Assembly: GCF_011050365.1 (NCBI RefSeq)
Contig: NZ_DRFV01000003.1
Span: 170,257-234,256, forward strand
Direction: 5' to 3'
Length of the DNA: 64,000 nucleotides
Source: Pseudohongiella sp.
Lineage (GTDB): Bacteria; Pseudomonadota; Gammaproteobacteria; Pseudomonadales; Pseudohongiellaceae
Part shown: one piece after another, positions 16,943 to 26,058 of the stretch
Position numbering within the stretch: the first letter of the stretch is position 1
Layout of the letters: every line of letters starts with the position of its first letter
Position numbers and translations under genes: made by a program
Notes under the pieces: model-generated
What the model was told of the DNA's origin: nothing
Databases searched by the model: none
Seen by the model: only the letters and a program-made list of their open reading frames with translations

Positions 16943-18223
16943 TCACAACGCAGTGCTGCGCGCCTGCAGATAGGAAACGGCCCCCCTGCCGGCCACCCGG
17001 CCACTGGCCAGGCAGGCGTTCAGCAAATAACCACCGGTGGGCGCATCCCAGTCCAGCATCTCTCCGGCACAGAATACGCCGGGCAGTTGATGCAGCATCA
17101 ATGCATCGTTCAGCTCGGCAGCCACAATGCCACCGCCGGTGCTGATCGCCTCGTCCAGAGGACGCGATGAATGCAGACGTTGTGGTAAACATTTTATGGC
17201 GCTGGCCAGTGCCTCCGGGTTATCTGCGGACCGCGGCGCCAGTTCGTGCAGCAAGGCGGCCCTGGCGCCACTGAAGGCAAGACGCTTGCGCAGGAAGTTG
17301 GCCTGCGACTGTTTGCCCCGGGGCTGTGCAAGGATATGCCTGATGTCCGTGAGTGAGCGGTCCGGCATCAGGTCCCAGTAAATCTGCGCGTAGCCGTCAC
17401 GCTCCAGTTGCTGCATTAACGCGCGTGATGCCTGATAGATCAGCCCGCCCTGCACGCCGTGCCGGCTGATCATGGCCTCGCCCGGTAGCCAGCCTGACGC
17501 ACTGGCATCGAGCGACAACGCCACCGACTTCAGGGGCTGGCCGGCAAAGCGCTCACGCATGAATTCGCTCCACGGATAGTCAAAGCCGCAGTTAGACGGA
17601 GAAAACGGCGCCACCTTGATCCCGGCCTGCAACAGGACAGGCAGCCAGTGGCCATCCGAACCCAGACGCGACCAGCTGCCACCACCCAGCGCCAGCACCA
17701 CCGATCTCGTGGTGATTTCCCTGGAGTATGCCGCATGACCTGGTGCTGTGACCTCAAAGCGCAATTGATACCCGCCGGCCACGGATGCCCAACCGGTCCA
17801 CCGGTGGCGGGTATGAATATTCACCCCCTGTTCCCGCAGGCGCTTTAACCAGGCCCGCAGTAAAGGCGACGCCTTCTTTCGGACCGGAAACACACGACCG
17901 GAACTACCGATAAACGTTTCGATACCCAATGTATTCACCCAACTGACAAGATCAGCCGGACCGAACGTGTCTAACCAGGGATGCACCAGGTCCGGATGGC
18001 TATAGCGTTCAGCAAATGCCGCAGAATCTTCTGAATGCGTCAGGTTGAGCCCACCAACACCGGCACGCAAAAATTTGCGCCCGACAGCAGGCATGGCATC
18101 AAACAGCTCGACCGCATAACCCGCCGACGCCAACTGTTCTGCCGCCATCAGCCCTGCCGGACCGGCGCCGATTACAACAACGGGTTGAATGCCGCTGGCC
18201 GTTTGTGTCCCGGGCACAGTCAT
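16943..18223 (-). CDS. NAD(P)/FAD-dependent flavoprotein (HI0933/YhiN-like family)
   Basis: A Rossmann FAD-binding motif begins the protein (VVVIGAGPAGLMAAEQLASAG), followed by GRKFLRAGVGGLNLTHSE, characteristic of the HI0933/BaiN/YhiN family and of the sub-branch that is often named TIGR03862. The C-terminal flavin motifs AISTGGGIVAAEL and GVFCAGEMLDWDAPTGGYLL are intact. Length is about 426 residues. The physiological substrate of this family is mostly unknown, so only the flavoprotein class is claimed. ATG 18223 is used, since it stands just before the Rossmann fold; the frame is open to 18277. It is divergent from the bactofilin gene. Confidence 0.85.
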   Translation of the reverse strand: MTVPGTQTASGIQPVVVIGAGPAGLMAAEQLASAGYAVELFDAMPAVGRKFLRAGVGGLNLTHSEDSAAFAERYSHPDLVHPWLDTFGPADLVSWVNTLGIETFIGSSGRVFPVRKKASPLLRAWLKRLREQGVNIHTRHRWTGWASVAGGYQLRFEVTAPGHAAYSREITTRSVVLALGGGSWSRLGSDGHWLPVLLQAGIKVAPFSPSNCGFDYPWSEFMRERFAGQPLKSVALSLDASASGWLPGEAMISRHGVQGGLIYQASRALMQQLERDGYAQIYWDLMPDRSLTDIRHILAQPRGKQSQANFLRKRLAFSGARAALLHELAPRSADNPEALASAIKCLPQRLHSSRPLDEAISTGGGIVAAELNDALMLHQLPGVFCAGEMLDWDAPTGGYLLNACLASGRVAGRGAVSYLQARSTAL

Positions 18224-18279
18224 GAACGCCTCCGTTCGCAGTACATGTCTTTGTTCATCATGATAGTAGGCCTGCATGA

Positions 18280-18298
18280 TAACCTGCCTGCCAGGTTA
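18280..18298. promoter_or_regulatory. Inverted repeat between flavoprotein and bactofilin genes
   Basis: The arms TAACCTG and CAGGTTA are separated by five bases in the ~200-bp spacer between two divergent genes. A perfect seven-base dyad here could be an operator for one or both genes. No matching regulator is encoded next to it. Confidence 0.3.
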
Positions 18299-18425
18299 AC
18301 GGGGACTCAGGCGCGTAAAATGCAGAATGCGACTGTCGCCTTGTATTTACTGCAAAGCCCATTGTCAGGCTCGTCCTTAATTGATAAAGTCCCGAGCAAT
18401 AACCACAAAGCCATTGGTGATACTT

Positions 18426-18923
18426 ATGTTTGACCGGAACAAAGACAAACAACAGGACAAACCCGAAACGTCTGGCTCGGCCGCCCCGGCTGCGGAATCC
18501 AGCTACAGCAGCGCCCCGCGGCCAGCCGCCGCCAGCTCCGGCAAATCTGCCACACTGGGCGCTACCATCAAGGTCAAGGGTGATATCAGCGGTGACGAAA
18601 ACCTGATGATCGAAGGCCAGGTCGAGGGTACAGTCAACCTGGCATCCCATGAACTGACCGTCGGTAAATCCGGTAAAGTACATGCCGATGTGACTGCCAA
18701 AGTCATCCGTATTGATGGCGAAGTGCACGGCGACATCACTGGCAAGGAAAAAGTATTCGTCTCCAGCACCAGCAACATCAAGGGCAATATAATCACCCCG
18801 AAAATGACGCTGGAAGAGGGAGCCCGATTCAAGGGCACCATCGATATTGATCCCAGCCATGCCAATGGCAGCTCACCGGTGGCTTCTCTCAAATCAGGCA
18901 CACCGACCGACAAAACCAGCTAA
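18426..18923 (+). CDS. Bactofilin (polymer-forming cytoskeletal protein)
   Basis: The central ~100 residues form the bactofilin beta-helix: TIKVKGDISGDENLMIEGQVEGTV, then ELTVGKSGKVHADVTAKVIRIDGEVHGDI and ISSNIKGNI-like turns. Both ends are charged, Ser/Ala-rich and likely disordered. Bactofilins self-assemble without nucleotide and scaffold cell-wall or polarity factors. ATG 18426 (FDRNKDKQQ...) is the natural start; the frame upstream to 18381 is non-homologous. It is followed after three bases by a GTG-started gene in the same direction, so the two probably share an mRNA. Confidence 0.9.
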   Translation: MFDRNKDKQQDKPETSGSAAPAAESSYSSAPRPAAASSGKSATLGATIKVKGDISGDENLMIEGQVEGTVNLASHELTVGKSGKVHADVTAKVIRIDGEVHGDITGKEKVFVSSTSNIKGNIITPKMTLEEGARFKGTIDIDPSHANGSSPVASLKSGTPTDKTS

Positions 18924-18926
18924 GTC

Positions 18927-19580
18927 GTGAACCTCGCAGAGCAATTGACAGTGACAGTGACCGAGACGCTGCCCAGCCGATTAATGCCAGATATTCTGCA
19001 CAGGCTTGCAGAGATGTCGCCATTGATGGTGTTGGATGTCGGCTTTGGCGTTCACGAAACGGTGGAGCATTTTGGCAATCGACGCTGCAAACTGCATTTT
19101 CTGGGTTTGCCCGATGCATTGAGGTCACCACCGGTGCTGCCTTCTCCTGCGCAAAAAACCGGCAAAATTGTGGATGAGGCGGCGCGTCAGGAAAACCTGC
19201 TCAATGCGTGGCGCGAACGCTTTCGCAGCGTGCTTGATTTTCCCGAGGATACGCGCTTTGACCTGTGTCTGTTCTGGGACGCATTCAATTACATGGATGA
19301 CCTGGCACTGAAAGCATTTTTCGAGGTGCTACATCCATACATCCGCAAGGAAACGCTGGGGCACGGCCTGATTCAGCTTAAAGAAGACAAACAGGTAACC
19401 AATCGCGAATATGGTATTCAGGCACCGGACCTGCTGGCCATGCGTCCGGGTCATCACAGCGCACTGGCCTGCCATCCGCGACCGCAGGCGCGGGTCGCTG
19501 CCATGCTCAAGGGCTTCGCCGTTAGCCATGGCGTTTTGCGTCGCGACGGTCTGTTGGAAGTTTCGTTAAAAACCGAGTAA
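18927..19580 (+). CDS. Hypothetical protein, possible methyltransferase-like fold
   Basis: The protein has 217 residues and a GTG start three bases after the bactofilin stop. The phrases PLMVLDVGFGVHETVEHF and FDLCLFWDAFNYMDDLALKAFFEVLHPYI resemble the glycine-rich strand and the post-strand-4 region of Rossmann-type SAM-dependent methyltransferases, although the first motif is not a clean G-x-G-x-G. No other family signature is recognised. The coupling to bactofilin suggests a role in the same envelope or morphology process, but the sequence does not show what it does. Confidence 0.65.
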   Translation: MNLAEQLTVTVTETLPSRLMPDILHRLAEMSPLMVLDVGFGVHETVEHFGNRRCKLHFLGLPDALRSPPVLPSPAQKTGKIVDEAARQENLLNAWRERFRSVLDFPEDTRFDLCLFWDAFNYMDDLALKAFFEVLHPYIRKETLGHGLIQLKEDKQVTNREYGIQAPDLLAMRPGHHSALACHPRPQARVAAMLKGFAVSHGVLRRDGLLEVSLKTE

Positions 19581-19595
19581 CCCCTGTCGCCTTAG

Positions 19596-20864
19596 TCACA
19601 CTTGCAACAACCCCTTGATACCCTCAATGGCCCGGTCAACATGGGCTTCGGTATTGTAAATACCCGGACACAATCGCAAACCGCCGGTTCCGGCGCCGGC
19701 GATACCGTATTCGGTATACAGCCTGTTACTGAGCGCACCGGCCTGCCCGTCCGGCGCAGCCACAATGCAAACACCAAAACTAAGAGACGGATCTGATGGC
19801 GTAACCAAGGGCAAGCCCAGCGCCCGGACCCCGGCCTTCAGGCGTTGCGACAGCGCAACAATGCGCTCTTCGGTGCGCCTCGCGTCGATACTGTCATGGA
19901 TACGTGCAGTCAAACCCAGAGCCGCCAGGGCGGCGTCATCGCGCTGACCGAGCGATTCAAATTTGCGCGCACCTGACTGGCGGGTTTCGACACCCGTACC
20001 CCAGCCGGACGCCACCACTCCCGGCCAGACACGTGCCTGCTGCGTCGCCTTGAGGTAAAGCAGGCCGACTTCTTTCGGCCCCATATACCACTTGTGCGCA
20101 CTGGCCGTGAACGCATCAACACCGAGGGCCTGCAAATCCAGCTCCATCGCGCCCCAGGTCTGCGCGCCATCAAGGTGAACAAAAATGCCACGGGCATGCG
20201 CGGCAGCGACAAGCTCGGCAACAGGCAGCTTTATGCCGCTGACATTGGACACATGCGTCAGAGCCAGCACCCGGGTACGGTCGGTAAACTGACTGACGAA
20301 TGCCTCAATCAACGTGTCAGCGGTGACGCTTGCCGGCGTCGGCACTTTCTTCACCAGGAAACCAAAGCGTGCCGCACGCACCTGCCAGGCAACATGATTG
20401 GTAGGGTGATTTTCATCCCAGACAATGACTTCATCACCGCGCTCAAGCGCCAGACCATTGTTGATGATGTTGTTGGCTTCGCTGGTATTGCGCACCAATG
20501 CAACTTCATCGGCACTGACATTGAGTTGCGCCGCTATACGGCTTCTGGCATCTTCCAGAAAACCGGAGAACTTCGCACGGTTATTAAATGAGCAGTCCTG
20601 ATCAATATCCGCCGTCATCGCTGACACATATTCGGCCACCATCCGGAATGACGGACACAGATTCGCTGCATTCATGGGCACTGCATCATCGGCAAAGGTG
20701 AACTGCCGGCGTATGTTCTGCCAGTATTCTTCACCACTGGCTTCGGCAAAAAATGTGTCAATGTCCTGCTGTGCCAAAGCCAGTTTAGCCTGCAGGCTGG
20801 CCGCGCCAAGCAGGACGGCACTCGATGTCCGCAAAAACCCGCGGCGCGATGACAGTTTGTTCAT
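19596..20864 (-). CDS. Tat-exported class V aminotransferase-like PLP enzyme
   Basis: The N-terminus carries a twin-arginine signal (SRRGFLRTSSAVLLGAASL, cleavage near LALAQ). The mature part is a fold-type I PLP enzyme of the cysteine desulfurase/isopenicillin N epimerase group: VRNTSEANNIINNGLAL, DENHPTNHVAW, HLDGAQTWGAMEL, and the PLP lysine in TASAHKWYMGPKEVGLLYL. A PLP protein with a Tat signal makes sense because the cofactor would be inserted in the cytoplasm before export. The substrate is unknown. It is the downstream gene of a pair with the exported amidohydrolase (13-bp gap). It ends 15 bases from the convergent gene. Confidence 0.85.
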   Translation of the reverse strand: MNKLSSRRGFLRTSSAVLLGAASLQAKLALAQQDIDTFFAEASGEEYWQNIRRQFTFADDAVPMNAANLCPSFRMVAEYVSAMTADIDQDCSFNNRAKFSGFLEDARSRIAAQLNVSADEVALVRNTSEANNIINNGLALERGDEVIVWDENHPTNHVAWQVRAARFGFLVKKVPTPASVTADTLIEAFVSQFTDRTRVLALTHVSNVSGIKLPVAELVAAAHARGIFVHLDGAQTWGAMELDLQALGVDAFTASAHKWYMGPKEVGLLYLKATQQARVWPGVVASGWGTGVETRQSGARKFESLGQRDDAALAALGLTARIHDSIDARRTEERIVALSQRLKAGVRALGLPLVTPSDPSLSFGVCIVAAPDGQAGALSNRLYTEYGIAGAGTGGLRLCPGIYNTEAHVDRAIEGIKGLLQV

Positions 20865-20876
20865 TGCTATCTCCCG

Positions 20877-22586
20877 TTACTCGCCGATTCGGCGACCACC
20901 CACCCAGGTTTGGGCAACATCGACCTGCCACAGCTGCGACGGGTCGATGGCAAACACATCCTGTTCCAGCACGATGAAATCGGCCAGCTTGCCGGGCTCC
21001 AGTGAACCCAGAAGATCTTCCTGATGCGCCGCATACGCAGCGTCCAGCGTAAAACTGGTCACGGCCTCACCCAACGTCATGCGCTCTTCGGGGAACCAGC
21101 CACCGGGCGGTTCATTCTGGTGGTCCTGTCGCGTGACCGCCGCGTGCAAACCAAAGAACGGGTTGGGCGACTCAACCGGGAAGTCAGAGCCATTGGCTAT
21201 GATGGCACCCGCCTCCATCAGTTTACGCCAGGCGTAAGCACCCTGAATGCGCACTTCGCCCAGACGGTCCTGGGCCATGTTCTTGTCGCTGGTCGCGTGT
21301 GTCGCCTGCATGGACGGAATCACATTGAGTTCGCTGAAACGCAGGATGTCGTCGTAGCGCAAAACCTGGGCGTGTTCGATGCGATGGCGCTGATCACGTG
21401 TACCGGTGCGCTGAATCAGCGCCTCATAATTGTCCAGCACAATCATGTTGGCACCGTCGCCAATCGCATGCACATTGACCTGAAAACCGGCCTGCATGGA
21501 CATTTCCATCAATTGCGTCAGGCGCTCGGGCGAGAGCAGCAACAGGCCCCTGTGCCCGGGCTGGTCCGAGTAATCTTCATTGAGATAGGCGCCGCGGCTG
21601 CCCAGCGCGCCATCTGCAGAAATTTTCACGCTGCGCGCCACCAGGGTATTGTCATCACTGATGAAGTGCCCCTCGGCCAATCGATCAGCCAGTTGCCCAT
21701 CGCCAGCGGCCAGCATGACGTAGACCCGGATCGGCAGAGGCCCTTCCGCCAAAAGTTCTTTGTAGGCTTGCAATGTGGCACTGGAGACACCGGCATCATG
21801 CACGCTGGTCAGCCCCTGTTCGGCCAGCTCCAGCATGGCGCGACGCAGTGCCATCTTCTGATCATCTATGCTCAGCGCCGGTATGTTTTGGGTGATATAA
21901 CGCATGGCAGTATCGACAAAGGTGCCGGTCGGTCGCCCCTCTGAGTCGCGTATAATCATGCCGCCATCCGGATCGGGAGTGCTGGCATCAACGCCGGCGA
22001 GTTCCATCGCAGCCTGGTTGGCCCAGCCCGCATGACCATCAACACGGCTGAACCACATTGGGGTATCGGTTTGCGCCTGCGCCAGCGTTTCCGCACTTGG
22101 AAATTCATTGCTGTCCCAAAGTACCTGATTCCAGCCCCGCCCCTGTATCCATTCCAGCCCCGGGTTGGCCTGCTGAAACGCGACAACGCGCGCTACCGCT
22201 TCCTGCTCCGAACGGGTGCCGGTCATGTCTACCCGCAGCAGACTGAGACCGTAGTTAAGGACATGGCCGTGGGCATCGATCAACCCGGGCAGCAGGGTTT
22301 TGCCTTCACCATCAATAACAGTCATGTTGTCATCATCCGGCAACTCTTCGCCGTCAGCGTAGACGCGGTCTATGGTGTCACCGGTAAACTGAATGGCGCT
22401 GAAGCGCATGTGCTCCCGGGCGCTGCCGGCACCCTCGCCGTCGAGCATGGTGTATCCGTTGACATTGGTCAGCAGCGTGGTTTGTGCCCACAACGTTGCA
22501 GGCAGCAACAGTGACAGGGTAACAGTGACGAACAGACTTGCGCCCATAAGCAGTGGGTGTTGCCGGGTACGAGAGGCAGAAAACAT
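20877..22586 (-). CDS. Exported YtcJ-type amidohydrolase
   Basis: A Sec signal peptide (ends near LLPATLWAQ) precedes a metal-dependent hydrolase of the amidohydrolase 3/YtcJ group: LPGLIDAHGHVLNYG (HxH), SVHDAGVSSATLQAY, ISADGALGSRGAYL, VHAIGDGANMIVLDNYE, HRIEHAQVL and NGSDFPVESPNPFFGLHAAVTR. All the expected metal ligands seem to be there. Such proteins hydrolyse amide or cyclic C-N bonds; the physiological substrate is unknown. The gene is followed directly by the Tat-exported PLP enzyme gene and shares a divergent intergenic region with the exported FAH-family gene. Confidence 0.88.
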   Translation of the reverse strand: MFSASRTRQHPLLMGASLFVTVTLSLLLPATLWAQTTLLTNVNGYTMLDGEGAGSAREHMRFSAIQFTGDTIDRVYADGEELPDDDNMTVIDGEGKTLLPGLIDAHGHVLNYGLSLLRVDMTGTRSEQEAVARVVAFQQANPGLEWIQGRGWNQVLWDSNEFPSAETLAQAQTDTPMWFSRVDGHAGWANQAAMELAGVDASTPDPDGGMIIRDSEGRPTGTFVDTAMRYITQNIPALSIDDQKMALRRAMLELAEQGLTSVHDAGVSSATLQAYKELLAEGPLPIRVYVMLAAGDGQLADRLAEGHFISDDNTLVARSVKISADGALGSRGAYLNEDYSDQPGHRGLLLLSPERLTQLMEMSMQAGFQVNVHAIGDGANMIVLDNYEALIQRTGTRDQRHRIEHAQVLRYDDILRFSELNVIPSMQATHATSDKNMAQDRLGEVRIQGAYAWRKLMEAGAIIANGSDFPVESPNPFFGLHAAVTRQDHQNEPPGGWFPEERMTLGEAVTSFTLDAAYAAHQEDLLGSLEPGKLADFIVLEQDVFAIDPSQLWQVDVAQTWVGGRRIGE

Positions 22587-22620
22587 AACAAAGCTTCCGG
22601 ATAAAAGTTTACGTTGAATC

Positions 22621-22643
22621 TAGCGGCATCAAGTGTACCGCTA
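22621..22643. promoter_or_regulatory. Inverted repeat in the divergent amidohydrolase/FAH spacer
   Basis: The arms TAGCGG and CCGCTA lie 11 bases apart in the 133-bp spacer between divergent exported-enzyme genes. A -10-like TATACT lies just downstream, near 22678, toward the FAH gene. This suggests an operator-promoter arrangement, but the spacing to a -35 element is not ideal. Confidence 0.3.
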
Positions 22644-22719
22644 ACGCATGGGTTGGTATACGCTTGATTCTGTAAGGTATACTGCTGCCACAACAATGAT
22701 AATCAAGGATTCTCCCGCC

Positions 22720-23661
22720 ATGCACCTCACGCGTTTTTTGCTTCAACCGGTCCGGATTGCGTTTGCAGCTTTGGGCTGCACTCTGATGTTAACGACAACA
22801 CTGCAGGCGGCCGAACTGACCCTGGTCAGATTCGGCCCGGCGGGACAGGAAAAACCGGGGCTGATTGATGCCCGCGGGCAGATCCGTGATCTGTCTGCCC
22901 ATCTGCGCGATCTGACTCCGGACCAGCTTTCTGACGCCAGTCTGGCTCGCATCGCAGCCATCGCGCCAGACAGCCTGCCCGTTGTCAGCGCTGATGTCAG
23001 ACTGGCAGCTCCGGTCACCGGCGCCAGCAAGATTGTCGCTATCGGCTTTAACTACATAGACCACGCCGCCGAAATGGCGGTGGATGTGCCAGAAGAACCA
23101 CTCGTCTTCATGAAGGCGATATCAGCACAGAGCAATCCCTTTGACCCTGTCATCTCGCCGCGCGGGGCGACCAAGCTGGATTATGAAGCTGAGCTGGTCG
23201 TGGTTATCGGCACCCGGGCGCAGTATGTCGATGTCGCTGACGCGCTGGATTATGTGGCTGGCTATGCTGTCGGCAATGATGTCTCCGAACGTGCATTTCA
23301 GCGCGAGCGCGGCGGCCAGTTTGTCAAAGGCAAAAGCGCTGATTCGTTTGCCCCCTTTGGTCCCCGCCTGGTGACCCGCGACTCAATAGCAGACATTCAG
23401 AATCTTGCCATCTGGTCCGAAATCAACGGAGAAATGCGTCAACAGGGTAATACCAACCAGATGGTATTCGGCGTTGCGGAAATCGTCAGCTACCTCAGTC
23501 AGTTCATGACTTTGATGCCCGGCGATCTGATCTACACAGGCACCCCCGAAGGCGTTGGCGATGGCATGACACCGCCGCAATACCTGCAGCCGGGCGACAG
23601 TATACGCATCGGCATCGACGGCTTGGGTGAATTGCGCCAGCACGTGGTCCCGGGCCCGTGA
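22720..23661 (+). CDS. Exported fumarylacetoacetate hydrolase-family protein
   Basis: The ATG at 22720 has an AAGGA seven to eleven bases upstream and begins a Sec-type signal peptide ending near TTTLQAAEL. The mature part is the FAH C-terminal domain: VAIGFNYIDHAAEM, the metal-binding LDYEAELVVVIG, VAGYAVGNDVSERAFQ, VKGKSADSFAPFGP and YTGTPEGVGDGM. FAH-family proteins cleave C-C bonds or hydrate/decarboxylate acylpyruvates and are normally cytosolic, so export is unusual. It overlaps by four bases the downstream ybaK-like gene. Confidence 0.85.
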   Translation: MHLTRFLLQPVRIAFAALGCTLMLTTTLQAAELTLVRFGPAGQEKPGLIDARGQIRDLSAHLRDLTPDQLSDASLARIAAIAPDSLPVVSADVRLAAPVTGASKIVAIGFNYIDHAAEMAVDVPEEPLVFMKAISAQSNPFDPVISPRGATKLDYEAELVVVIGTRAQYVDVADALDYVAGYAVGNDVSERAFQRERGGQFVKGKSADSFAPFGPRLVTRDSIADIQNLAIWSEINGEMRQQGNTNQMVFGVAEIVSYLSQFMTLMPGDLIYTGTPEGVGDGMTPPQYLQPGDSIRIGIDGLGELRQHVVPGP

Positions 23662-24131
23662 CACCTGGCATCAATGTCGCCAGGAAAGCGGGAGTGAACC
23701 ACCGCATCCATGAGTACAGTCACGATCCCGGGCATGCGTCCTATGGTCTTGAGGCGGCCGAGAAAATGGGCGTGCCGGCATCACAGGTTTTCAAAACGCT
23801 GGTCGTGGCGCTGGACACCCAAAACCTGGCGGTGGCCGTGCTGCCGGTGTCCACAATGCTCAATATGAAACAGATTGCACGCGCGGGCGGCGCCAAGAAA
23901 GCCATCATGGCGCCGGCCATGGATGTGCAGCGCAGCACCGGCTATGTGCTGGGTGGCGTCAGCCCGCTGGGACAGAAAAAACGACTACCCACCTATATAG
24001 ATACATCCGCACAGCAGTTTGCCACCATATTTGTCAGCGCTGGTCGCCGGGGCCTGGAAATAGAACTAAGCCCCGACGACCTGTGTGCCCTGACAGGTGG
24101 CAAGTTCGCCGGACTGGCGGATGCTGAGTGA
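23658..24131 (+). CDS. ybaK: Cys-tRNA(Pro)/Cys-tRNA(Cys) deacylase YbaK
   Basis: This is a cytosolic editing-like hydrolase that removes cysteine mischarged on tRNA-Pro. It has the YbaK/EbsC signatures: YSHDPGHASYGLEAAEKMGV, VFKTLVV, AVLPVSTMLNMKQIARAGGAKKAIMA, STGYVLGGVSPLGQKKRLPTYID and a late RGLEIELSPDDL. The conserved Lys in VFKTL is present. The length of 157 residues is normal. It starts at a GTG that overlaps the stop of the FAH gene (GTGA), so they are coupled although their functions appear unrelated. Confidence 0.92.
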   Translation: MTPGINVARKAGVNHRIHEYSHDPGHASYGLEAAEKMGVPASQVFKTLVVALDTQNLAVAVLPVSTMLNMKQIARAGGAKKAIMAPAMDVQRSTGYVLGGVSPLGQKKRLPTYIDTSAQQFATIFVSAGRRGLEIELSPDDLCALTGGKFAGLADAE

Positions 24132-24160
24132 AGCCATACCCCAACCTGTCCTGCTGAATC

Positions 24161-25426
24161 TTACTCGATAGCATCGTAAACCAGTGTTTTGAACTGCTCA
24201 CGAAAACCGTTACCACTGGCCGGCGATACCTGCGCCATGATGATGGTCACCATGTTCTCATGCGGGTCAATCCAGAATCGGGTACCGGCCGAGCCATCCC
24301 ACCAGTACTCGCCCTCATTGACGTTATGGTTATACGTGTCCGCGTCCATGACCACCGCCATGCCACCAAGACTCCAGCCAGACCCGAGCCAGTAACCGCG
24401 ACTGCCGATGGGCAACAAGGCATCAGGCACCGCGTTTTCAGCCATCATGCTCACCACAGCCGGGCTCACCAGTTGTTGGCCATTGACTCGCCCGTTATCC
24501 AGAAACAGTTGCGAAAAGCGGAGGAAATCCATGGTAGATGACACCAGACCAACGCCGCTACTGGCCAATGCACGTGGCTCGGTTACCGGTATGGCCTCCA
24601 TTTCATGCGCTTGCAGCCGGCCGCTGGCATCAGCTCGGTAAACCGTTGCCAGCCGCTCAGCGAGCGACGGATCAACGTAAAAAACCGTATCACTCATGCC
24701 CAGCGGGTCGAATATACGCTGCCTGAAAAAGGTCTGTATGTCCTGCCCGGACACAACTTCAATGACCCGGCCCAGAACTTCCGCATGCAAACCATAGCGA
24801 TAACCTGTGCCCGGATCTTCAAACAACGGCAGAGCAGCAACATTATCAACCACCTGAGCCAGGGACTGGTCGTAGCTGTGCACATTATGGCCCCGATACA
24901 ATGCACTGTTGCGGCTGCCCAGGCCAGAGGTGTGAGTCAGCAGCATCGCGAGTGTCATATCGCCCTGCCGTGGCCGCGTGGCCGAGACATCGGTTGCATC
25001 GGCATCCACCAACACTTGCTGCTCTGCAAATTGTGGCAGGTAGGTTTGCACGCTGTCGTTCACATCCAGCAGGCCCTCATCATGCAGCATCAGGATGCCC
25101 AGCGCCGTTACCGGCCGGGTCATGGAATAGGTACGGAACAATGCGTCGAAGGGCATCGCTGCCCCGGCATCTATATCACGCAGACCCAACGCTTCGGCAT
25201 AAACCAGCTGGCCATCGCGCACGATCGCAGCCACCGCCCCGGCAATATCGCCGGCATCTACGCGGGCCTGCAAAGCCTGCGTTGCCAGCGTCAGTTTTTC
25301 CACTGACAGGCCAACCGCACCGGGATCGCCGCGCTCAATCGGCTGCGCCTGGGCACTGATGGCGCTCAGGGTGAAAATCCCGGCAATGGCAAAGGCGTGG
25401 ATCTTTGGCAAACAAGACAATCTCAT
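24161..25426 (-). CDS. Exported beta-lactamase-family serine hydrolase with Arg in the SxxK position
   Basis: A signal peptide (ending near ISAQAQ) precedes a class C beta-lactamase-like/esterase domain: VSVEKLTLATQALQARVDAGDIAGAVAAIVRDG, MPFDALFRTYSMTRPVTALGILML, LLTHTSGLG, YRYGLHAEVLGRVIEVVSG, and a C-terminal DGSAGTRFWIDPHENM. The nucleophile region reads S101-M-T-R104, so the usual SxxK lysine is replaced by arginine; the codon is a clear CGG. The protein may be an esterase with altered chemistry or an inactive relative. ATG 25426 is preferred because the signal peptide begins there. It stands alone, convergent with ybaK. Confidence 0.83.
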   Translation of the reverse strand: MRLSCLPKIHAFAIAGIFTLSAISAQAQPIERGDPGAVGLSVEKLTLATQALQARVDAGDIAGAVAAIVRDGQLVYAEALGLRDIDAGAAMPFDALFRTYSMTRPVTALGILMLHDEGLLDVNDSVQTYLPQFAEQQVLVDADATDVSATRPRQGDMTLAMLLTHTSGLGSRNSALYRGHNVHSYDQSLAQVVDNVAALPLFEDPGTGYRYGLHAEVLGRVIEVVSGQDIQTFFRQRIFDPLGMSDTVFYVDPSLAERLATVYRADASGRLQAHEMEAIPVTEPRALASSGVGLVSSTMDFLRFSQLFLDNGRVNGQQLVSPAVVSMMAENAVPDALLPIGSRGYWLGSGWSLGGMAVVMDADTYNHNVNEGEYWWDGSAGTRFWIDPHENMVTIIMAQVSPASGNGFREQFKTLVYDAIE

Positions 25427-26058
25427 CGGTAAGCTCCTGATTGTTGGCGCCGCGTCGGCCAAAGCAAGCTGAATGCAGCAAAAATCTGCACGCGCTCGTT
25501 GTGGTCAGGCGGAGTGGCCAACGTTCTGACCATGACGACACCCGTTAATATGGCAATGTGACGCCGGATGTTACCGTGTTCGTCCACAAAGCGGAATCGG
25601 ATTCCCGGGCAGAGACTGATTCTGTGGACACAGCATCAATTGACATATTAATTCATAATTGGATTGACTCGACAAAAACGCATGGTTTATGCTTCGAGCG
25701 ATCGATCGCCCAGAATGTAAATACAAAACAAAGTGTTATGAAAAGTAACATACTGATCATTCCGTGCAGATTGGTAACACTTTCCAAGATATTAACTGCT
25801 TTTGAAGGTGTGCAAGACCCATTAAGAGCGAGGCAGACGCTGCCACGCTACTTTTGAAGTACGTCTGACCCAATAAGAAAAATCAAAATTGATGAAGAGA
25901 GCCACGTCAGGCTCCTGCACGCAGACGAAATAGAGCCGAGCATTACTATTCCGACGCCCAGGGAATCTGTGTGGTTATTTTATGTATGTCTGATTTTCGA
26001 CAATTGGCAGACACAAATCTAACCGCTGTAATAAAAAGTATTAAGGGGGGGAAACCCG
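25427..26058. other. 632-bp AT-richer intergenic region upstream of TonB receptor 1
   Basis: There is no credible gene in this stretch; the longest open frame (25558-25857) has no recognisable domain, no ribosome-binding site and atypical composition. An inverted repeat TGTTA-N7-TAACA lies at 25734-25750 and a related GTAACAC at 25774-25780. A seven-G run at 26045-26051 sits just before the receptor start and probably serves as its ribosome-binding site. Confidence 0.5.

Noticed and set aside
25558..25857. 99-codon frame upstream of TonB receptor 1
   Set aside because: No ribosome-binding site, no domain, odd composition; part of an AT-rich leader.
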